NCBI GenBank assembly: GCA_035294325.1
Contig: DATGLE010000188.1
Coordinates: 1-11,964 of the forward strand
Direction: 5' to 3'
DNA length: 11,964 nucleotides
Source of the DNA: DATGLE01 sp035294325
GTDB lineage: Bacteria; Chloroflexota; Ktedonobacteria; Ktedonobacterales; Ktedonobacteraceae
In this document: positions 5,833 to 11,964 of the stretch, piece by piece
Position numbering within the stretch: the stretch's first letter is position 1
Layout: every line of letters starts with the position of its first letter
Translations under genes and position numbers: made by a program
Notes under the pieces: model-generated
What the model saw: only the letters and a program-made list of their open reading frames with translations
Told to the model about the DNA's origin: nothing
Databases searched by the model: none

Positions 5833-5897
5833 CCGTCCTTTCCCTGGCCTCTCCACGCAATCTGTGAGATCGAAGGTTTTCAGCGAAAGGATTTTTC

Positions 5898-6809
5898 ATG
5901 TCTGCTTCTACAATCTCGGCACGTCGTGGTTCGTGGTCTATTCTCGGCGCGGCGACGCTGTGGGGCACAACCGGTGTTGCCACACGAGCAATCTATGCTT
6001 TAAGTGCGACGAATGCGCTCTCCGTCGCCTTTTTTCGCCTGGCTATCGGAGCGCTGGTGCTGCTCCTGCTCTGCTGGCGACTCCTGGGACGCCGTGCGTG
6101 GCGTATCCAGAGACGCGACGCCTTGCTGCTCGGCTTTCTGGGCACCATGCAAGCGATTTTCCAGTTCAGCTACCTCGCGGCCATCCCCTATTGCGGCGTC
6201 ACTATCGCGACGCTGATCGCGCTGTGCGTGGCTCCGGTGCTGGTCGTGATCTACGCGGCGCTCTTTCAGCATGAGCCACTTACGTTCAAACGACTGATCG
6301 CCCTGCTCTGCGCGCTGGGCGGGACGGTACTGCTGCTGGGCGCTCCCTCTGCGCAGAGTGTATATCCAAACCTGCTGCTGGGCGCGCTGCTCTCGCTGGT
6401 CTGCGCCGTTGGATACGCGGGGGTGGTGCTGGTCGGGCGCTCGCTGAGTAGCCGCTGCCATCCCCTGCAAGTCAACGCGGCCTCCATCGGAACCGGCGCA
6501 CTGCTCCTGCTTGGCTGTTCGCTATTCACAAGCCTGACGCTCAACTACCCGGCGCGAAGCTGGCTGCTGCTGCTCTACCTGGGCTGTGTGCCGACGGCGC
6601 TTGCCTACGTGCTGTTTCAGGCCGGCATGCGCTCAACCTCGGCCACTGTGACGAGCATGCTCACCCTGTGCGAGCCGCTGACGGCGGCGCTGCTTGCCTG
6701 GCTCCTCTTCGGCGAGCGGCTCGGCCCGTTCGGCATCCTGGGCGCGCTGCTCCTGCTCAGCACCATCTTCCTGTTAGCGCGCACGGAGTCCGCACCCGCG
6801 CCGGTATAA
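5898..6809 (+). CDS. EamA/DMT-family transporter (10 membrane segments)
   Basis: A 303-residue inner-membrane protein of the drug/metabolite transporter superfamily, usually an exporter of amino acids or other small metabolites. Two EamA repeats are visible at about 15-147 and 157-295, each with five hydrophobic segments. Characteristic pieces are AATLWGTTGVATR at 18-30 (start of repeat 1), FFRLAIGALVLL at 45-56, and CEPLTAALLAWLLFGERLG at 258-276, the typical end of repeat 2. ATG 5898 has AAAGGA about 7 bases upstream. Transcription probably starts near 5641. A LysR-type remnant lies immediately downstream on the other strand. LysR regulators often control EamA exporters, so this may once have been its regulator. 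The substrate cannot be told from sequence. Confidence 0.92.
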   Translation: MSASTISARRGSWSILGAATLWGTTGVATRAIYALSATNALSVAFFRLAIGALVLLLLCWRLLGRRAWRIQRRDALLLGFLGTMQAIFQFSYLAAIPYCGVTIATLIALCVAPVLVVIYAALFQHEPLTFKRLIALLCALGGTVLLLGAPSAQSVYPNLLLGALLSLVCAVGYAGVVLVGRSLSSRCHPLQVNAASIGTGALLLLGCSLFTSLTLNYPARSWLLLLYLGCVPTALAYVLFQAGMRSTSATVTSMLTLCEPLTAALLAWLLFGERLGPFGILGALLLLSTIFLLARTESAPAPV

Positions 6810-6836
6810 GAGGCGCCAGCCAGTTTTGGCGGCCTC
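6810..6836. terminator. Bulged hairpin after the EamA gene, possible terminator
   Basis: GAGGC-GCCA (6810-6818) pairs with TGGC-G-GCCTC (6827-6836) with one bulged G and an 8-base loop. It begins right after the EamA stop and touches the stop of the convergent LysR remnant, so it could act in both directions. No clear T-tract follows, so efficiency is doubtful. Confidence 0.4.
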
Positions 6837-7175
6837 TACCCCGGCGCTGCTCGGTCAAATTGCGCAAAGTACGCGATCAGAAAATCGCGCAGTTCGCGCG
6901 CTGCTATAGAGAGGTAGCGTTCCTTCGACCAGAGAAGCACTACCTCTCTATAGCAGCGCGGTTCCGCAATGGGAATACGCGTAACCGTTATCTCAGGAAC
7001 GCTCTTCCATACGAGGGCGGGAATACAGGCAATACCCAGTCCAGCCTTGACAAGCTGCAATAGTGCGACAGGTTCGTCGCCTTCAAACACAATATTCGGT
7101 ACGAATCCCGCCTGCTGGCAAAAGCCATCGGCGCCCTTCTCTTCATCGATACCGCGCGCTCAAAACCATCAGGCT
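6836..7175 (-). pseudogene. LysR-family transcriptional regulator remnant (C-terminal effector domain only)
   Basis: The minus strand encodes the last third of a LysR effector-binding domain. GADGFCQQAGFVPNI is followed by EGDEPVALLQLVKAGLGIACIPAL, ITVTRIPIAEP and ERYLSIAARELRDFLIAYF, all in family order. The frame breaks near 7147-7155: upstream, SLMVLSARY is read in another frame and would normally join GIDEE directly. No helix-turn-helix domain follows; before 7175 stop codons appear and the next gene's promoter region begins. A GTG at 7090 could start an 84-residue product, but it would lack DNA binding. The remnant therefore looks 5'-truncated and frameshifted. It also contains a perfect 21-bp inverted repeat. 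Confidence 0.75.
6897..6960. repeat. Perfect 21-bp inverted repeat inside the LysR remnant
   Basis: Bases 6897-6917 and 6940-6960 are exact reverse complements (21 bp, core TGCTATAGAGAGGTAG) around a 22-base loop. Both arms lie in the decayed coding frame: one encodes RCYREV, the other RYLSIAAR, and the latter fits the LysR family well. A nearby smaller stem, CGCGAT (6872-6877) with ATCGCG (6884-6889), is also in the frame. Confidence 0.8.
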
Positions 7176-7181
7176 AAAATC

Positions 7182-7210
7182 TTGTCAGGATGCCCGAAAC
7201 CAGTTAAGAT
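7182..7210 (+). promoter_or_regulatory. Candidate promoter of the small membrane protein gene
   Basis: TTGTCA (7182-7187, 5 of 6) and TAAGAT (7205-7210, 4 of 6) are 17 bases apart. A hairpin, GCATAAG (7213-7219) with CTTATGC (7226-7232), starts at the expected transcript 5' end and could protect the mRNA. The coding start is at 7286. Confidence 0.45.
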
Positions 7211-7285
7211 GTGCATAAGCAGAGCCTTATGCTCACAATCCCGGCGGCTATGCCTGGAGACGGCACCGATAAGGAGTGAGAAAGT

Positions 7286-7858
7286 TTGAACACGGAGTAT
7301 CCCTGGCAAAAGATACCACAGGACATCTCAGCCCTGGCTGAAAAACACCAGCTTGGTATACTCATCAAAGTGTATAGACAGCTCCTGTATGTGGTGCTGA
7401 TGTATGGTTGCACGGTGGTGTTTCCTGGCCTCATCCTGGCCTCTATTATGTACATTCAAAATACTTTAGATGCGCTTGCAATTCTGGCGCACGGGGACTT
7501 GAAGCTCAAGCTGATATGGCAACAATATTTTCTAACGCGTCAGATGCCGTTGGAGATAGTTATTACTGGTATCTCAGCATTCATTTGTGTAATGCATATT
7601 TTCATCTTCTATCTTCAACAAAAGCAGCGCCTGTATATTTTTAGCGAGGGGCTGCTGGTAAGTCTCGGGACTGTCAGAAAGAAGTACAGGGCGGTGCGCT
7701 GGGACGAGATAAAAGAACTCTCTAGCAGCAGGAACGTCATGCGTTTGACTGACGGGAGCATATTTGCGCTCACAGTGCCTCTTAGCTCATCCATGAAAAA
7801 GGAGATTCACCAGACGATTAGAGACCATATCGCTCCTCATCACCTCTCTACTCCTTGA
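7286..7858 (+). CDS. Uncharacterised membrane protein with two helices and a PH-like C-terminal domain
   Basis: I do not recognise a named function. The 190-residue product has a soluble N-terminus (1-30), two strongly hydrophobic segments (about 32-57 and 88-110) and a C-terminal soluble domain. There, RLYIFSEGLLVSLG, KYRAVRWDEIKEL and MRLTDGSIFAL form a strand pattern resembling bacterial PH-like domains (DUF6585-like proteins common in Ktedonobacteria, from memory). The start is TTG 7286, chosen because AAGGAG at 7271-7276 lies 9 bases upstream. Codon use is more AT-rich than in the neighbouring EamA and smc genes, perhaps indicating different ancestry. It stands alone between the LysR remnant and smc, with its own candidate promoter at 7182-7210. 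The second soluble domain probably faces the cytoplasm. Confidence 0.75.
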   Translation: MNTEYPWQKIPQDISALAEKHQLGILIKVYRQLLYVVLMYGCTVVFPGLILASIMYIQNTLDALAILAHGDLKLKLIWQQYFLTRQMPLEIVITGISAFICVMHIFIFYLQQKQRLYIFSEGLLVSLGTVRKKYRAVRWDEIKELSSSRNVMRLTDGSIFALTVPLSSSMKKEIHQTIRDHIAPHHLSTP

Positions 7859-7900
7859 AGATAACTTTTGTGCGGCTCTAGATAGGACCAGGCTGCCCCG

Positions 7901-7929
7901 TTTACGTAAGCGCGGCGCTATGATATGAT
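7901..7929 (+). promoter_or_regulatory. Candidate smc promoter
   Basis: TTTACG (7901-7906, 4 of 6) and TATGAT (7924-7929, 5 of 6) are separated by 17 bases. The -35 overlaps the palindrome TTACGTAA (7902-7909). The start would be near 7936, about 36 bases before the smc GTG. Confidence 0.5.
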
Positions 7930-7971
7930 CGGAGCAATCTCGAAACATGTCATGGAGGATAAGACCAGGCC

Positions 7972-10900
7972 GTGTATCTCAAACGTTTGGAAATGCTGGG
8001 ATTCAAGAGCTTCGCCTCGCGCACGCTGCTGGAGTTCAGTCCAGGGATCACGGCCATTGTCGGGCCAAACGGGGCCGGCAAGTCGAACGTCGCCGACGCC
8101 ATGCGCTGGGTGCTCGGCGAGCAGAGCATGCGCCAGTTGCGCGGCAAGAAGAGCGAAGACATCATTTTCGCCGGCGCGCAGGGCAGAACCGCGCTGGGCA
8201 TGGCGGAGGTCTCCCTGACGCTTGACAACAGCACCGGCTGGGTGCCCTCAGAATACAGCGAGATTACGGTCACGCGGCGCAGCTATCGTTCCGGTGAGAA
8301 CGAATACCTCATCAATAAGCAGAAGGTGCGCCTGAAAGATGTCGTGCTGCTGCTGGCGCAGGCGCGCATCGGCCACGACTCCTACACGGTGATCGGTCAG
8401 GGGTTGATCGATGCCGCGCTGAGCCTGCGCGCGGAGGAGCGGCGCGGACTCTTCGAGGACGCGGCTGGCATTCGCCCGTACCAGGTGCAGCGCGCCGACG
8501 CAGAAAATCGGCTGCGCCAGACAGAGCAGAATGTCGAGCGCCTGCGCGACATCGTGGGCGAGATCGAGCCGCGTTTAGCCCCGCTGGCGGAGCAGGCGCG
8601 GCGCACCGCAGAGTATCTGCAACTCAGCAGCGAACTGCAAGAGGCGCTGCTGACCTGGTACGCGCTGCAATGGCGCCGCCTGCGCGCCACGAAAGAGCAC
8701 GCCGAAGAGGCCGAACGCGAACAGGCGCAGCACGCGCAGCAATTGGAGCAGGCGCTACAGGATCTCGAAGCCCGGATTTCCGCTCTACGCACAACAAGGC
8801 AGCAGGCCCAGGCGCGTATCGCTGGCGCGCGCCGCGCCTGTAGCGGGGCCGATGATCGTGTGCGCAGCATCGAGCGCGACCTGGCGGTGAGCGAAGAACG
8901 CGTCACCGGTCTGGAGCGGCAGCGCGGCGATATGCAGCAGGAGGAGCGCCGCCTGCGCGAACGCCTGATCGCCGCACAGAAGCAGGCCATCGATCTTGAG
9001 GAGCAGTGCGACCTCGCCGATGAGGCCGTAGATGCCGGCGCGAGCGAACTGGCGGCGCTCGAAGGGCAGGTCGCGCAGGCGCAGAAAGCCTACGAAATGG
9101 ATGAACGCCGCGTGCGCAACGCCCAGAGCGATCTGATCCAGGTTCAGGCGCGGCTCGGCTCCAGCCAGAGCGAACTGGGCCGTTTGCAGAAGCAGCTGGG
9201 CGAAAAAAATCGCACACTGGCGACGCGCCGCGAGACCATCGCCCAGGCGCAACAATCGCTGCGCGCTGTGGAAACGCGTCTGGTTGACGAGCGCGGGCGT
9301 CTCGACACGGTGCGCAACGAGGAGCAGCAGGTAACACAGCGCCGGCAGGCCATCGCGCGCGCCATTGCCGATGCGCAGCAGGAGATAGAGCGGCTCAAAG
9401 CGGCGCTGGCCGAGGCCGAACGCCAGCGGCGCACGCTCACGGATCGCCTGAACATGCTCAAAAACTGGCGCCAGAACCTGAGCGGTTACAGCGATGGTGT
9501 GCGCACCCTGCTGCGTTCCGCGACAAAATTGAGCGGGCTTATTGGCCCGGTCCCACAACTGGGCGTCGTACCCGCCGGCATGGAGCAGGCCCTCGAAGCC
9601 GCACTCGGCCCGTATATGCAGGCCGTCGTTGTGCGCAGCTTCGCCGATGCCCGCAACTGTCTCGACTATCTTGAGCGGGCGCAAGCGGGCAAGGCAATGG
9701 TCGTCTGGATGGAACGGGAGGGCGAGGATGAGGGAGCCGAGGGCGTCGACGCCATCCAGGAGCAGGTTGAGGCCGCTGTCTTGCAGCGCTTTCTGAGCGC
9801 GACGCCCGCGTTGCGGGAGCGCATCCCCGGCTTCGCCTGGCAACACATCCAGTGCGAACCGGCTTACCGACCGCTCTTCCGCAGAATGCTGCGCGGCGTT
9901 GTCATCGCGCGCGATCTGGAGGCCGCGCGCGAACTGCTCTCCTGGGGCCTCTCTCTGAGCCTTTCATCCTCGAACGATTTGCCCTTTCAGTCAGTCGTCA
10001 CGCTCAAAGGCGAGGTGCTGCATGTGGACGGCTGGCTCACTGGCGGCGGCAGCAAAGACAGCGCGCGGCAGGGGTTGCTGGCTTACGAACGCGAACTGCG
10101 CGAGCTGCCGCAGCAGATGGAGGAGCACAAAGCACTGATTGACCGGCTGAATGCCATGCTCAGCGAAGCCCAGCGCGGCCAGGAAGGGCGGCGCATAGAG
10201 CAGGCAGCGGTAGATAAAGAGTTGCAAAAGATAACGGCGCGCATCAACGAACTGAACAGGGTAGTGATGGCCTCGCAGCGCGAGCAGGAGCGGCTGCAAA
10301 CCGAAATACAACTGGCGGCCTCCGTCGAGCAGCAACTGGCCGCCGAGGTTGCGGGTTTGGAGCAGGAGATGCAGGCCGCTCAGGATCGCGTGCGTGCGCA
10401 CGAGAAGTCACAGCGCGAGAAGGCGGGCCTGCTCGAAGAACTGCAATACGCGATGGAGGAGCGCGCCGCCGAGTATCGCCGCCAGCAGGATGAACTGGGC
10501 AGGGCACGCACCGCGCTGGCCGTCAAGCGGCAGGAGGCCAGATCGCTGCGCCAGCAGTTGGGAACCTTGCAGGCGCAGGCGCAGGACCTGAAAACCCAGG
10601 TCGAACGCCAGGTGACGCGGCTCAAAGAGGCCGACGAGCGCCAGCGCTCGCTTCAGGAATCTATCGCCCGCCAGCGTCATGAACTTGAGCAGGCACAGGC
10701 ACAGGCAAACGCTCTGACCGGCGCACTACACGCGGCTGAGGACCAGCTTGCCGCACTTGAGCAGCAGATCAGCACTCTGGAACAGCAGCGCGGGGATCTG
10801 CGCGTGCGCATGACCGAGCAGGAGGAGCACTATCGCCGTGCCCTGCTGGAGAGCCAGAAGGCGCGCGATGCCGTCGAAACGCTGCTCGAACAATTGCACG

Positions 10901-11733
10901 AAGAGATGGGCATTGGCGATCCGCAGGAGCTTGCTCTGCGCGCTCTTCAGACCGAGAGCGTGCCCGATATAGCCGAGAAAAATGGCTACGTTGCCGTGCC
11001 CGCTGGCGAGGGAGAGCTTTCGGAAGAGGAGGAGACGCAGTTACGGCGGCTGCGCCGGCGCGTCGATAGCCTGCGCAGTCGTCTGAAAGCGATGGGCGGC
11101 TGCGATGTCAACGCGCCACAGGAGTACGAGGAGACGCGCACGCGCTACGAATTTCTCACTGCACAGATCACCGACATGGAGCAGGCCGCGCTGCACCTGC
11201 GCTCGATCATCGCGCAGCTCGATGCCACGATGGCGCGCCAGTTCGAGATCACGTTTCAGGCGGTAAATACGCGTTTCCGTGAGCACTTCACGACGCTCTT
11301 CAACGGCGGCACTGCGCGCCTGGAACTGACGGCGGCCAGAAACGGCGAAGACGACGCACCCGCGCCATCGGGCATGCCGGGCGGCGTCGAGGTGATTGTG
11401 CAGCCGCCAGGTAAGAAAGTGCAGGACCTCTCGCTGCTCTCCGGCGGCGAACGCGCGCTCGTCTCGGCGGCGCTGCTCTTCTCGCTGCTGGAGGTCAATC
11501 CGCCGCCGTTCTGCCTGCTGGACGAGGTTGATGCCGCTCTCGATGAGTCGAATGTGGCACGCTTCTGCGACATCCTGAAACGCCTGGCGCAGCGTACACA
11601 GTTCATCGTCATCACGCATAATCGCGTCACCATGACGGCCTCGCAGGTCATCTACGGCGTCTCGATGAAGGATAGCGTCTCGCGCCTGCTCTCCATCAAG
11701 CTCGAAGAGGCCGCGTTCGCCGGGGATCGCTGA
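7972..11733 (+). CDS. smc: Chromosome segregation/condensation ATPase SMC
   Basis: A full-length 1253-residue SMC, the core of the bacterial condensin that compacts and helps segregate chromosomes, normally with ScpA and ScpB. The N-terminal head has Walker A GPNGAGKSN at 31-39, followed by MRWVLGEQS, and IGQGLIDAALSLRAEERRGLFEDAAGI near 142-168. Long Gln/Glu/Arg/Ala-rich coiled coils run about 170-500 and 700-1050. The hinge lies about 504-695, opening with SGYSDGVR and closing with GGGSKDS. The C-terminal head has the signature LSGGE at 1156-1160, Walker B FCLLDEVD at 1180-1187 and D-loop ALDESN. It is slightly longer than the typical 1150-1200. GTG 7972 is the start because an in-frame TAA lies at 7960-7962. 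The best ribosome site, GGAGG 7954-7958, is 13 bases away, which is long. No scpA or scpB gene is adjacent. Confidence 0.97.
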   Translation: MYLKRLEMLGFKSFASRTLLEFSPGITAIVGPNGAGKSNVADAMRWVLGEQSMRQLRGKKSEDIIFAGAQGRTALGMAEVSLTLDNSTGWVPSEYSEITVTRRSYRSGENEYLINKQKVRLKDVVLLLAQARIGHDSYTVIGQGLIDAALSLRAEERRGLFEDAAGIRPYQVQRADAENRLRQTEQNVERLRDIVGEIEPRLAPLAEQARRTAEYLQLSSELQEALLTWYALQWRRLRATKEHAEEAEREQAQHAQQLEQALQDLEARISALRTTRQQAQARIAGARRACSGADDRVRSIERDLAVSEERVTGLERQRGDMQQEERRLRERLIAAQKQAIDLEEQCDLADEAVDAGASELAALEGQVAQAQKAYEMDERRVRNAQSDLIQVQARLGSSQSELGRLQKQLGEKNRTLATRRETIAQAQQSLRAVETRLVDERGRLDTVRNEEQQVTQRRQAIARAIADAQQEIERLKAALAEAERQRRTLTDRLNMLKNWRQNLSGYSDGVRTLLRSATKLSGLIGPVPQLGVVPAGMEQALEAALGPYMQAVVVRSFADARNCLDYLERAQAGKAMVVWMEREGEDEGAEGVDAIQEQVEAAVLQRFLSATPALRERIPGFAWQHIQCEPAYRPLFRRMLRGVVIARDLEAARELLSWGLSLSLSSSNDLPFQSVVTLKGEVLHVDGWLTGGGSKDSARQGLLAYERELRELPQQMEEHKALIDRLNAMLSEAQRGQEGRRIEQAAVDKELQKITARINELNRVVMASQREQERLQTEIQLAASVEQQLAAEVAGLEQEMQAAQDRVRAHEKSQREKAGLLEELQYAMEERAAEYRRQQDELGRARTALAVKRQEARSLRQQLGTLQAQAQDLKTQVERQVTRLKEADERQRSLQESIARQRHELEQAQAQANALTGALHAAEDQLAALEQQISTLEQQRGDLRVRMTEQEEHYRRALLESQKARDAVETLLEQLHEEMGIGDPQELALRALQTESVPDIAEKNGYVAVPAGEGELSEEEETQLRRLRRRVDSLRSRLKAMGGCDVNAPQEYEETRTRYEFLTAQITDMEQAALHLRSIIAQLDATMARQFEITFQAVNTRFREHFTTLFNGGTARLELTAARNGEDDAPAPSGMPGGVEVIVQPPGKKVQDLSLLSGGERALVSAALLFSLLEVNPPPFCLLDEVDAALDESNVARFCDILKRLAQRTQFIVITHNRVTMTASQVIYGVSMKDSVSRLLSIKLEEAAFAGDR

Positions 11734-11756
11734 GGCCGAGAACGCTCAAAAGGCCC

Positions 11757-11785
11757 TTGACAATTTTACGCATCGACGATAAAAT
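11757..11785 (+). promoter_or_regulatory. Strong sigma-70 promoter of the 5S rRNA gene
   Basis: A perfect TTGACA (11757-11762) and TAAAAT (11780-11785, 5 of 6) are separated by exactly 17 bases. The start near 11792 is about 9 bases before the 5S flanking stem. The promoter begins only 24 bases after the smc stop. It is the best promoter match in the window. Confidence 0.8.
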
Positions 11786-11800
11786 ATATGTCGTTCAATG

Positions 11801-11960
<160 letters not shown>

Positions 11961-11964
11961 TTTT

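Noticed and set aside
8785..9846. 353-codon open frame on the minus strand
   Set aside because: It lies entirely antisense to smc, is rich in Leu/Ala/Arg from complementing the coiled-coil codons and resembles no family. It is a shadow of a GC-rich gene.

Overview
The window looks like part of a bacterial chromosome from a Ktedonobacteria-like member of the Chloroflexota. This is inferred from the mixture of genes: an ECF41-type sigma factor, a deazaflavin (F420)-type nitroreductase, a PH-like two-helix membrane protein of a kind common in that group, GC-rich intergenic palindromes and a bacterial 5S rRNA. No single marker proves the taxon. No phage, CRISPR, toxin-antitoxin or defence locus is visible.

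Layout. Bases 1-224 hold no supported gene but contain a palindrome cluster (128-149). Bases 225-2442 (+) form a compact cluster: an NmrA-like NAD(P)-binding protein, a DUF385/Ddn-like oxidoreductase and an ECF41 sigma factor with a fused SnoaL-like domain. ECF41 factors are known to sit beside and control small redox or epimerase genes, so this is probably a regulator with its targets. Convergent to it (2533-3072, -) is a universal stress protein with a proline-rich tail. A ~200-bp imperfect palindrome (3164-3367) separates it from a minus-strand pair: an ArsB-type permease (3393-4703) downstream of a VIT1/CCC1-type metal transporter (4752-5396). A near-perfect Fur box (5418-5432) and a plausible promoter lie in front of the transporter gene, suggesting iron-controlled metal/metalloid handling.

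Between the divergent VIT and EamA promoters sits a 98-bp element of three back-to-back hairpins (5486-5583), the central one with a 28-bp perfect stem. An EamA/DMT exporter (5898-6809, +) follows a long leader that contains two tiny coupled ORFs and competing hairpins. Downstream is a LysR-type regulator remnant (about 6836-7175, -) that carries a perfect 21-bp inverted repeat. Then come a small unknown membrane protein (7286-7858, +) and the 1253-codon chromosome condensation ATPase gene smc (7972-11733, +).

The window ends with a self-contained 5S rRNA unit: consensus-like promoter (11757-11785), 10-bp flanking stalk, mature 5S (about 11821-11940) and intrinsic terminator. It has no 16S or 23S gene immediately upstream. 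I found no convincing wholly new multi-gene system. The most unusual signals are the solitary 5S unit, the triple-hairpin element between divergent promoters, and the Fur-box/VIT/ArsB arrangement.
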